Position numbers and translations under genes: made by a program. Of a DNA stretch of 19,036 bases, positions 6,472 through 13,406 are shown piece by piece. The number at the start of each line of letters is the position of its first letter. The stretch's first letter is position 1. Origin of the DNA: JAEZRQ01 sp049294415 (lineage in GTDB: Bacteria; Patescibacteriota; Patescibacteriia; Patescibacteriales; UBA12465); NCBI GenBank assembly GCA_049294415.1, contig JBAQCS010000039.1, positions 1 to 19,036 on the forward strand, written 5' to 3'. The notes under the pieces were generated by a model. It saw only the letters and a program-made list of their open reading frames with translations, was not told where the DNA came from and searched no databases.

Positions 6472-7169
6472 ACTAAATTATGTTTAGCTTTAATAATAGC
6501 CATAGCTGTTTTATATTTTTTAACAGCCGGTAAAAATGGCATTAATTTATAAGCAAAAGATGGCAGCCAAGAACTAATTGTGCCACCAGGGGAAACATTA
6601 AATAAAATATAATTTACAAACACACCAGTTTTTCCATTCTCTAACATAGTCAACCATAAATCCCAATCCTGAAACTTCTTAATACTTTCATCCCAACCAG
6701 TTGCAGGATAAGCTTCACGGCGAATTAACGCCATGGTGTGAATATAAGGTTCTCTCTTTAATTTTTCAATATTAAAATCTCCAACTGCAAAAGTTTTTTT
6801 GCCCCACTTAAAAGCAGAAAAAGCGTAACTAGCTTCTTTATTTTCTATCAATGTATTAAACAATATCTCTAAAGCTTGAGGTTCTAAAGTAGCGTCAGCA
6901 TCACAAAAAAATAAAAAATCACCCTTAGCTTCTTTAAAGCCGCGATTACGAGCGGCCGGAGCACCAGCATTATCTTGATTAAAAAAATAAAAAGTTAAAT
7001 CAGATTTACTCTCATCTAAAAATTTAGTAAAAGCATGCTCAGGATCATCATGCGAACCATCATTTACAATAATGACTTCCAAATCTCGATAAGTTTGGAT
7101 GTTAATGCTATTTAAAGTAGCAATTAACTTATCAGCTTGATTATAAATAGGAATAATAATAGATATCAT
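6468..7169 (-). CDS. Family 2 glycosyltransferase
   Basis: A GT-A fold enzyme of 233 residues that transfers a sugar from a nucleotide-sugar donor at the cytoplasmic face of the membrane. The N-terminus MISIIIPIYNQADKLIATLN and EVIIVNDGSHDD (about 31-42) are the nucleotide-binding half. FCDADATLEP gives the metal-binding DAD motif, and FQDWDLWLTML matches the W-containing acceptor loop common in this family. There is no C-terminal membrane anchor. It overlaps both neighbours by four bases (ATGA), so the order GT4, GT2, ligase is tightly coupled. The sugar specificity is unknown. Confidence 0.92.
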   Translation of the reverse strand: MISIIIPIYNQADKLIATLNSINIQTYRDLEVIIVNDGSHDDPEHAFTKFLDESKSDLTFYFFNQDNAGAPAARNRGFKEAKGDFLFFCDADATLEPQALEILFNTLIENKEASYAFSAFKWGKKTFAVGDFNIEKLKREPYIHTMALIRREAYPATGWDESIKKFQDWDLWLTMLENGKTGVFVNYILFNVSPGGTISSWLPSFAYKLMPFLPAVKKYKTAMAIIKAKHNLV

Positions 7170-8218
7170 AGATTATTATATAGTTTAGTTATCTGAGTTT
7201 GCCACTTAAAGCTTTCAAGTGCTCGCTCTCTGCCAATCTTACCCATTCGCTCTCGTTCATCTTGATTTATTACCAGAGCTTTGATAGCCAAACTTATTTC
7301 TTGAATACTTTCTGGATTAACTAACAAGCCGGATTCACCATCATTAACAGCATCACTAACTCCGCCCGAACGACCAGCAATAACTGGCTTGCCACATAAA
7401 TTAGCTTCTAAATAAACAATACCAAACCCCTCAAAATCACCATTTATTTCACGGGCTGGCATGATAAATATATCACATAAATCCAGAAGAGCCCATTTTT
7501 CAGGTTCACTAACCTCACCAGTAAAAATAACCTCAGTTTTAAGTTTAGAAGCTAATTCTTTTAAATACATTTCCGATTCACCAGTTCCAGCTATCAGATA
7601 CAGTATTTTATCATTAAATTCTTTATCCAACAGAGCTAAGGCCTCTAAAACTTTATCAACTCCTTTTCTTTTTACTAATCGTCCTAAACTTAATAAAATA
7701 ACTTTATTGTGATTATGATATTTTTCTAAAAGTAATGGATCAGCTACCGTAGCCACATCATCTACTCCTGGATTAATAATTACAATTTTTGATTCATATT
7801 CTGGCCGCCATTTTTTAATTAAATCAGCCACATACGAATTAGCGCAAACTATTTTATTGGCATATTTCAAAGACTTACTCATTAAATAAGCCTTGCGACT
7901 ACTTTTTAAGGCAAAACTAAAATCCATGCCATGAAAAATAACTACGTATTTATATGGTTTAATTAAATAATTAAGCCAAGCCACAGTTCCTAATGGCAAA
8001 ACCTGACCAATGAGAATTAAACTTTCTGGATTCTTTTTTAAAATATTTTTTAGCTTAAAAAAGGCCGCTAACCAAGGAATTAAATATTTTTTCTTCATTA
8101 AATCATGGTGCGTTACCACAGTCATCTCACTTGGCCAATATTTAACTAAGTGGCTATAGTAATTAGCTACACCGCCTTTAAATGGTAAATATTCTAATGT
8201 GAGTAAGAATGTTTTCAT
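7166..8218 (-). CDS. Family 4 glycosyltransferase
   Basis: A GT-B fold retaining glycosyltransferase of 350 residues, probably acting at the inner face of the membrane. The N-lobe begins with MKTFLLTLEYLPFKGGVANYY, the glycine-rich acceptor loop typical of GT4. The C-lobe has LLSLGRLVKRKGVDKVLEAL, LYLIAGTGESE, VIFTGEVSEPE and the EX7E motif EGFGIVYLE followed by ANLCGKPVIAG, where the two glutamates contact the donor nucleotide sugar. It starts 3 bases after the flippase stop and overlaps the GT2 start by four bases, so it is the second gene of the polysaccharide operon. No Shine-Dalgarno is visible. The substrate cannot be told. Confidence 0.93.
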   Translation of the reverse strand: MKTFLLTLEYLPFKGGVANYYSHLVKYWPSEMTVVTHHDLMKKKYLIPWLAAFFKLKNILKKNPESLILIGQVLPLGTVAWLNYLIKPYKYVVIFHGMDFSFALKSSRKAYLMSKSLKYANKIVCANSYVADLIKKWRPEYESKIVIINPGVDDVATVADPLLLEKYHNHNKVILLSLGRLVKRKGVDKVLEALALLDKEFNDKILYLIAGTGESEMYLKELASKLKTEVIFTGEVSEPEKWALLDLCDIFIMPAREINGDFEGFGIVYLEANLCGKPVIAGRSGGVSDAVNDGESGLLVNPESIQEISLAIKALVINQDERERMGKIGRERALESFKWQTQITKLYNNL

Positions 8219-8221
8219 GAT

Positions 8222-9652
8222 TTAACGTTTAAAAGATAAATATACACTTCTAATATCTTGTTTCTTAAAACCGCCCACTAAATACATAAAAATAAAATAG
8301 AGCATTCCACCTAAAATAGTAGCCACAATAATTGGTAAATAATTTTTACCGTAATAAACAATAGTACCCATTAAAGCTGCCGCCCACAAAGCTTTACCTA
8401 AGGTAGCAAAATTTTCTTTAGCTTTATAATCAATAATATGTTTAACCTCTCTAATTCCTAAGAAGAACATAATAGCCGTAGTAGCTAGCACGGTCATGCT
8501 GGCACCAGTAGCCCCATAGCGCGGAATTAAGAAAGCATTTGATAAGATGCTAATTACCGTAATAATTGCCATAAATAAAAGGTTTTTACGCTGTCTGTCG
8601 CAAGCATTAAGCAATGATCCAATTGGAAAATTTACAAAAATAAAAAATAAAGCCAAAATAGAAATTCGCAGCGGCCAAATAGCTTCAGGGCCAGCTTTAA
8701 ATAATCCGACTATCTTATCATCTAGTGCTATTACTCCGCCAATAATTGGCATGGAAATAATAATTAGATAATTCATGGCCCGCTTAAATGACAAAGCTAG
8801 CTGTTCTCTGTTATGAAGCCAATAGGAACTCATAGCTGGATATAAGGAAGCTGTAAAAGCTGAAGGCAAAAACTGTAAAGCAAAAATAATTTTAAAAGCA
8901 ATTTGATAGACGCCGACTTGATGATAACCAGATAAAACGCTAATCATGACGGAATCTAAATAAGTATACAAACGTTGTAAAATAGCAAATAAAGCAAAGG
9001 GCCAGCTAATTCTAAAAATGTTCTTAACAAACTCTTTCTGCCAAACTGGACGCCATATTAAATTAAGGCGATATCTAACAATAAAAAAGCTATAAATAAA
9101 GTTAAAAATACTAGCTAGAGCTAAAACCGCCATAGCCATTTTAATGCCATAGCCATTAAACAGTGCTAAATAACCAAAAACTAAAACAATTAGTTGAAAA
9201 ATAACAGAAGCTATACTCTCATATTTCAAATTATGAAAACCGCGAGCAGCCGCAAAAAAAGTGCTAGTAAAAGAATCTAGCACCATGGAAATAGCGGAAA
9301 TAAGGATGAGCTGAAAACTTAAACTATCGTAACCAAAAATAAAAGCAAAGATAACCGCTAAAATAATAGTTATTAAGCTTAGGGGTATTTTAAGAGCAAC
9401 CACATTACCAAGCCAATCAGTAGCCTTAGCTTGATCCTTAGCCACCTCCCTAGTTAAAGTATTAGCAAAGCCTAAATCAATAAATATGGCAAAAATGGTA
9501 GTAAACGAGATAGCGGCATAATATTGCCCCATAGAAGCCACTCCGAGCGCTCTAGTTAAAATAATGAAGTAAGTAAAGGAAATGATTTTTTGCAGAATCA
9601 GGGCTAAAGTTAAATAAGATGTGTTTCTGGCTATGTTATGTATTTTAGTCAT
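8222..9652 (-). CDS. Polysaccharide flippase (Wzx/MATE-like)
   Basis: A 476-residue integral membrane protein with 12-14 hydrophobic helices, of the polysaccharide biosynthesis/MVF superfamily. Such proteins flip undecaprenyl-linked oligosaccharides across the inner membrane. The N-terminus TSYLTLALILQKIISFTYFIILTRALGVASMGQYY is the classic family start, with the R-x-L-G-xxxxGxY pattern; a charged cytoplasmic loop near CDRQRKN is also typical. It heads the operon of two glycosyltransferases and a ligase. A TATAAT box lies only 7 bases before the ATG, which predicts a leaderless or one-base-leader mRNA. No initiating phosphoglycosyltransferase is present here, so the first sugar step must be encoded elsewhere. 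Confidence 0.92.
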   Translation of the reverse strand: MTKIHNIARNTSYLTLALILQKIISFTYFIILTRALGVASMGQYYAAISFTTIFAIFIDLGFANTLTREVAKDQAKATDWLGNVVALKIPLSLITIILAVIFAFIFGYDSLSFQLILISAISMVLDSFTSTFFAAARGFHNLKYESIASVIFQLIVLVFGYLALFNGYGIKMAMAVLALASIFNFIYSFFIVRYRLNLIWRPVWQKEFVKNIFRISWPFALFAILQRLYTYLDSVMISVLSGYHQVGVYQIAFKIIFALQFLPSAFTASLYPAMSSYWLHNREQLALSFKRAMNYLIIISMPIIGGVIALDDKIVGLFKAGPEAIWPLRISILALFFIFVNFPIGSLLNACDRQRKNLLFMAIITVISILSNAFLIPRYGATGASMTVLATTAIMFFLGIREVKHIIDYKAKENFATLGKALWAAALMGTIVYYGKNYLPIIVATILGGMLYFIFMYLVGGFKKQDIRSVYLSFKR

Positions 9653-9659
9653 GTAAGTT

Positions 9660-9688
9660 ATTATAACAGCTCTTGATTAATTTTTGAA
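9660..9688 (-). promoter_or_regulatory. Promoter of the polysaccharide operon (leaderless)
   Basis: On the minus strand: -35 TTCAAA (9683-9688, 4 of 6), 17-bp spacer, -10 TATAAT (9660-9665). The predicted start (about 9653) touches the ATG at 9652. The 90-base gap also serves rpmE on the other strand, for which I find only loose AT-rich -10 candidates. Confidence 0.6.
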
Positions 9689-9742
9689 GTTATGATAGCA
9701 TCTTAATGCGTAAATATAAATAATATAAAGATAAATAGACGT

Positions 9743-10078
9743 ATGAAAAAAGACATTCACCCAAAGTATAACACTGATTGCAAAGTAACTTGCGTTTGTG
9801 GCAATACCTTTTCAACTGGCTCAGTTGAACCAGAGATTAAAGTTGAACTTTGTTCCGCTTGCCACCCTTTCTATACCGGCAAACAAAAATTAGTAGATAC
9901 TGCTCGTCGCGTTGAGAAGTTTACCGCTAAAGCTGACACTACTGCTAAAGTAGCTGCTGTTCGTAAAGGTAAGAAAGTTAAATCCGCAGTTAGAGCTGAA
10001 GCTCGTGCTAAGAAAGAAGTGGTTGTAAAGACTAAAGATATCAAAAAAATCGCTCAAGTAACATTGGGTAAAAAATAG
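9743..10078 (+). CDS. rpmE: 50S ribosomal protein L31, type A, with extended C-terminus
   Basis: A large-subunit ribosomal protein at the bridge to the small subunit. The N-terminal 55 residues are classic zinc-binding L31: MKKDIHPKY, cysteines C17 and C19 (CVCGN), C37 and C40 in CSACHPFYTGKQK, and DTARRVEKF. A fourth upstream cysteine, C13, is also present. The usual length is about 65-90 residues; here 111, because a tail from about residue 60 is Lys/Ala/Val rich and lacks acidic runs, as expected for an RNA-contacting extension. The ATG has no Shine-Dalgarno. A long hairpin terminator follows at once. It is divergent from the flippase operon and shares the 90-base intergenic region with it. 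Confidence 0.96.
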   Translation: MKKDIHPKYNTDCKVTCVCGNTFSTGSVEPEIKVELCSACHPFYTGKQKLVDTARRVEKFTAKADTTAKVAAVRKGKKVKSAVRAEARAKKEVVVKTKDIKKIAQVTLGKK

Positions 10079-10090
10079 CTAAAATTAAAA

Positions 10091-10159
10091 GTAATCAGTC
10101 ATTACTTAGATTCGGTGTGAACTAGAATTTAGGAATTATAATGACTGATTATTTTTTTA
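10091..10159 (+). terminator. Long two-part hairpin terminator of rpmE
   Basis: AATCAGTCATTA (10093-10104) and TAATGACTGATT (10139-10150) pair perfectly. Nested inside, CTTAGATTC (10105-10113) pairs with GAATTTAGG (10125-10133) with two G-U pairs. A T-rich run (ATTATTTTTTT) follows. A five-base bulge separates the two helices. Confidence 0.8.
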
Positions 10160-10162
10160 GCA

Positions 10163-10190
10163 TAAAAAAAAGAAGCACATTGTGTACTTC
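10163..10190 (-). terminator. Terminator of the small RNA
   Basis: On the minus strand, GAAGUACA pairs with UGUGCUUC (8 bp, one U-G) around a 3-base loop, followed by eight U. The only gene-like element ending here is the small-RNA unit. Confidence 0.85.
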
Positions 10191-10354
10191 CGGCAAATTC
10201 ATAAAGAAAGAAAGGGAGGGTATATCTAATCCAATACATCGAGATTGGAGGCCCGTGCGACCTGGCATGTATCTTTCACAACTCTTGCATTTTCCTTACC
10301 AGGATCTCGTATCAGATATAGATAACCCTAAACACCTTTCTTATGAACTTAGCT
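10164..10354 (-). ncRNA. Structured small RNA, possibly 6S-like
   Basis: About 190 bases run from a strong promoter start (10353/10354) to a clear terminator, with no usable reading frame. The RNA folds into a rod: UUCAUAA with UUAUGAA (10341-10347 / 10198-10204), AGGGU with ACCCU (10325-10329 / 10217-10221), AUAUCUGAU with AUUAGAUAU (10311-10319 / 10222-10230), and an apical CCUGG with CCAGG (10299-10303 / 10261-10265). The asymmetric centre can form a small 3'-side hairpin (UCCAAU / AUUGGA, 10230-10249). Closing stem, open centre with a 3' hairpin and an apical arm resemble 6S RNA, but I recognise no conserved 6S sequence, so the identity is open. I see no SRP, RNase P or tmRNA signatures. 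Confidence 0.68.
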
Positions 10355-10359
10355 AATTT

Positions 10360-10387
10360 ATTATAACACAATTTAAATATAAGTCAA
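10360..10387 (-). promoter_or_regulatory. Strong promoter of the small RNA
   Basis: On the minus strand: -35 TTGACT (10382-10387, 5 of 6), 16-bp spacer, -10 TATAAT (10360-10365). The predicted start is G or A at 10353/10354. It points away from prfA, whose ATG is 38 bases upstream on the other strand. Confidence 0.82.
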
Positions 10388-10425
10388 GCCCCCTACGCTC
10401 AAACTATGAGCTAAACAATAATTTT

Positions 10426-11481
10426 ATGTACGAAGACGTTAAAGCACAATTCAAGAAACTTGAAGATCAATTAGTTGATCCGTCTTTGTTGGGTGATCAA
10501 AAGGCTTTAATTAAGGTCTCTCAAGAACATGCTAATTTAAAGAATGTGGTAGCCATGATTATTAATTATGAAAAATTATTAGATAATATTAGCCAAAATA
10601 AAGAAATATTAAGTAACGAAAAGGACCCAGAACTTAGAGAAATGGCTAATTCTGAATTACCTGAATTAGAAACAGAGAGTGCTAATTTAAAGGAAAAAAT
10701 TGAAGAAGAATTACATCCAGACGACCCAAATGACAAGAAAAATGCCATTATTGAAATTAGATCTGGGGCTGGTGGCGATGAAGCCGCCCTATTTGCTGGT
10801 GATTTATTTAGAATGTATGCTAGATATTGTGAACAAAATGGCTTAAAACTAGAAATTATTGACTCTAGTGCTATTGGTATTGGTGGTTATAAGGAAGTCA
10901 TCTTCTCTGTTAATGGTCAAGGGGCTTACGGCTTATTAAAGTATGAAGCTGGTACTCACCGCGTGCAACGTGTACCTGAAACTGAAAAACAAGGACGCGT
11001 TCACACTTCTACTGCCACCGTAGTTGTTTTATTTGAAGCCGAAGAAGTTGATATTGAAATTAAACCAGCTGATTTAAGAATTGATACTTTCTGTTCCAGT
11101 GGACCAGGAGGACAATGCGTTAATACCACTTACTCGGCTATTAGAATTGTTCACTTACCAACCGGTATTACCGTTAGTTGCCAGGATCAAAAATCTCAAC
11201 ACCAAAATAAAGAAAAAGCTTTGCAAGTTCTTAGATCTAGATTACTTGCTAAGCAAGAAGAAGAAAGACTAGCTAATGATTCTAGTGCCAGAAAGAGCCA
11301 GGTTGGCGGTGGCGATAGAAGTGATAAAATTCGTACTTATAACTTCCCTCAAGACAGAATTACCGATCACCGCATCGGACAATCTTGGCATAGTATAAAT
11401 ATGATTATGGAAGGTGATTTAAATCCTATTTTAACTGCTTTAAAAAATGCCGCTAAAGAACAAAGACAAAAAGGAGAATAA
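10426..11481 (+). CDS. prfA: Peptide chain release factor 1
   Basis: Recognises UAA and UAG in the ribosomal A site and triggers peptide release. The 351-residue length is normal. A helical N-terminal domain (about 1-100) is followed by the conserved IRSGAGGDEAALFAGDL, the codon-recognition motif P184-E185-T186 (the RF1-type PxT; RF2 has SPF), and the catalytic GGQ at 228-230 in SSGPGGQCVNTTYSAIRIVHLPTG. The residue after GGQ is Cys rather than the common His. KIRTYNFPQDRITDHRIG marks the C-terminus. No Shine-Dalgarno precedes the ATG. The last 35 bases overlap the longest reading frame of prmC, whose product methylates the GGQ glutamine. Confidence 0.97.
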   Translation: MYEDVKAQFKKLEDQLVDPSLLGDQKALIKVSQEHANLKNVVAMIINYEKLLDNISQNKEILSNEKDPELREMANSELPELETESANLKEKIEEELHPDDPNDKKNAIIEIRSGAGGDEAALFAGDLFRMYARYCEQNGLKLEIIDSSAIGIGGYKEVIFSVNGQGAYGLLKYEAGTHRVQRVPETEKQGRVHTSTATVVVLFEAEEVDIEIKPADLRIDTFCSSGPGGQCVNTTYSAIRIVHLPTGITVSCQDQKSQHQNKEKALQVLRSRLLAKQEEERLANDSSARKSQVGGGDRSDKIRTYNFPQDRITDHRIGQSWHSINMIMEGDLNPILTALKNAAKEQRQKGE

Positions 11482-12358
11482 TATATCAGAACTTCTATTA
11501 TCAGCCACTTCCCTCTTAAAAAAACAACAAATTAAAGAGGCTGATTTTGAAGCACAAACACTACTCGCCCGAGCCTTACGTAAGGATCGGGTTTTTGTCA
11601 TTGCTCACCCGGAATACTTAGTAAGCAAACAAGCTGAAAATAGTTTCTTAAAATTAATAAAATCTAGACTTCAAGGCTGGTCATTAGCCGTTATTCTTGG
11701 CTCTAAAAACTTCTACACCTCCGAACTATTAGTTAATAAGGATGTATTAGTGCCCAGACCAGAAACTGAAATAATGGTCGAAGCAATTCTTCAAGAAATA
11801 AAAGACGGAGACACTATAATTGATATTGGTACTGGCAGCGGAGCTATTATCATTTCTGTAGCTAAGGAAAGACTAGAAAAACCTAATCATTTTTATGCTT
11901 CAGATAAATCTGTTAAAGCTCTTAAAGTAGCTCGTTATAATATAAAAAATAATAATTTACCTATAAAATTATTAACCGGCGATTTATTGCAACCATATTT
12001 ACCAATTTTTAAAAAACAACCACCAGTTAAATTAATTATTGCTGCTAATTTACCATATTTAACGCCAGCTCAAATGAAAGAGCCTAGTATTAAAAAGGAA
12101 CCGGCCAGTGCTTTATTATCTGGTGCTGATGGTCTATGGCATTATCAAAGATTATTTACTCAACTTGATAACTTTTTAAGAAGTATTAATTATTCAATTA
12201 ATGCCTCTTTATATTGTGAAATCAATCCTGAACAAAAAAATGAAATTAAAAAAAAGGCTTTAGCCAAGTTTCCTAAAGCTAAAGTCAATTTTCTAACTGA
12301 TTTAAAAAATGATATTCGTTTTTGTGTAATTAGTATTTCAAATCATTCCAGTCGCTAA
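11447..12358 (+). CDS. prmC: Release factor glutamine methyltransferase
   Basis: Methylates the GGQ glutamine of release factors using S-adenosylmethionine. An N-terminal helical substrate-binding domain (about 12-105) is followed by a Rossmann fold with VLVPRPETE, motif I DIGTGSGA (126-133) and NLPY at 201-204, where most PrmC have NPPY. The coordinates use the first in-frame ATG, inside prfA. Family alignment puts the N-terminus at ISELLLSAT, residue 13 here. Exactly there, AAGGAG (11471-11476) stands 6 bases before an AUA codon (11483). The real start may thus be AUA, or the upstream ATG by coupled re-initiation. The 3' end overlaps the convergent DUF3048 gene by 29 bases. Confidence 0.92.
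   Translation: MPLKNKDKKENNISELLLSATSLLKKQQIKEADFEAQTLLARALRKDRVFVIAHPEYLVSKQAENSFLKLIKSRLQGWSLAVILGSKNFYTSELLVNKDVLVPRPETEIMVEAILQEIKDGDTIIDIGTGSGAIIISVAKERLEKPNHFYASDKSVKALKVARYNIKNNNLPIKLLTGDLLQPYLPIFKKQPPVKLIIAANLPYLTPAQMKEPSIKKEPASALLSGADGLWHYQRLFTQLDNFLRSINYSINASLYCEINPEQKNEIKKKALAKFPKAKVNFLTDLKNDIRFCVISISNHSSR
11471..11485 (+). promoter_or_regulatory. Ribosome-binding site facing an AUA codon (prmC)
   Basis: AAGGAG (11471-11476), AATAAT, then ATA (11483-11485), overlapping the prfA stop at 11479-11481. It is one of only two canonical Shine-Dalgarno sites seen in the window, yet no ATG, GTG or TTG in the prmC frame follows it at a usable distance. Confidence 0.5.
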
Positions 12359-13406
12359 TCATTTCTATCCAAGTTATACCAGCATTAAAAATAAACTCTG
12401 AGTTATCCTTTAAATAATATTTAGTACGGCCTTCGGCGGTATTTTTTTTATATTTACCTACTACGCAATTACCATCCTGGCAAAGCAAAGCTTGTCCTGA
12501 AGTAGCTGAAGACATTTTTAAACGTAATTTTTCATCAGTTACAGCAAAATAACTTAAATGAACGATTAAATTATCAGTAGTAATAACTTGTCCGTTAGCA
12601 TCAACATGGCTTTTATCATTTAAAAATCTTTTATACTTATTAGTTGTCGCGTCGTACTGCCAATAAACAGCATATTCATCTGGATATTTAATATCAACTT
12701 GACCAACTATTAATTGCCCTGTAGAAGTGGCTGTTTTAAATAACCATGGTGAAAAATCACTATAACTTTCTTGATAATCTAGGCGATATTTATTTAGATT
12801 AGCTCCAGATGTTAAAACATTATGAGGAGCTGGTCGACTGCTTTCACGCCAAAAATAAGAACCTTGAAAAAATTCATTTACATCACTTTTACCTAGAGTT
12901 TTGGCTTTAAGCAAGGCTTCGGGGCTGCCGCCACAATGAACATAAGTAGCTTGAGTTTCTTTCGCAATATCCACGTAATATTCCCTGGCACTGCGTACTG
13001 GGCCAATCTTCACGGGAGCTGTCTCTGGCAAGAAAAAAGCTAAATAACGAGTTACACCGCCTTCAACTGGTGCCTCATATACCAAAGAGGAAGAGGCTAA
13101 ACCATATGGAGGCCTAGCTGCTGGGTAGTTATCAATCATCACGGCAAATGGTCGTGATTTTTCGGAGCTAGGTGCATCTAAAATACCATCGAAATATCGT
13201 GGCTTACAATCTAAACAATTTTGATCAGAAGTGGTAGTGGTAGCTACTTCAGACGGCTTAACTTCTGTAATAAAATCTTTATTATTAAATATCTCTGGTT
13301 GAAAAAAATAAAAGAATAAACCAAAAGCACAGGCTGCCAAAATAATAATTGACAGCCTGGTAATAGCTAACCATTTTCCAGATAGATTATCTTTATTTAT
13401 TTTCAT
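12330..13406 (-). CDS. DUF3048 domain-containing protein (YerB-like)
   Basis: A 358-residue envelope protein. A hydrophobic N-terminal segment (about 12-35) contains LAAC (23-26), which fits a lipobox, although the hydrophobic stretch continues after the Cys, so a plain membrane anchor is equally possible. The outer part has the DUF3048 hallmarks: SRPFAVMIDNYPAARPPYGL, VYEAPVEGGVTRYLAFF, KIGPVRSAREYYVDIAKE and YVHCGGSPEA. A C-terminal part (about 240-358) follows with FIFNAGITWIEMI. The family's biochemical role is not established; B. subtilis YerB is the known relative. Its start overlaps the rplY end by 14 bases, making it the last gene of the 16090-12330 operon. It converges on prmC with a 29-base overlap and no terminator between. 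Confidence 0.88.
   Translation of the reverse strand: MKINKDNLSGKWLAITRLSIIILAACAFGLFFYFFQPEIFNNKDFITEVKPSEVATTTTSDQNCLDCKPRYFDGILDAPSSEKSRPFAVMIDNYPAARPPYGLASSSLVYEAPVEGGVTRYLAFFLPETAPVKIGPVRSAREYYVDIAKETQATYVHCGGSPEALLKAKTLGKSDVNEFFQGSYFWRESSRPAPHNVLTSGANLNKYRLDYQESYSDFSPWLFKTATSTGQLIVGQVDIKYPDEYAVYWQYDATTNKYKRFLNDKSHVDANGQVITTDNLIVHLSYFAVTDEKLRLKMSSATSGQALLCQDGNCVVGKYKKNTAEGRTKYYLKDNSEFIFNAGITWIEMISDWNDLKY

Noticed and set aside
10141..10356. A 71-codon plus-strand frame between rpmE and prfA, with AGGA a few bases before its ATG.
   Set aside because: Its ATG lies in the 3' arm of the rpmE terminator, its composition (many Pro, Arg, His, Trp) differs from neighbours, and it coincides with the promoter-to-terminator small-RNA unit on the other strand, which explains the sequence better.
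11081..11272. A 63-codon plus-strand frame inside prfA.
   Set aside because: Shadow frame over the GGQ region of a clear RF1 gene.
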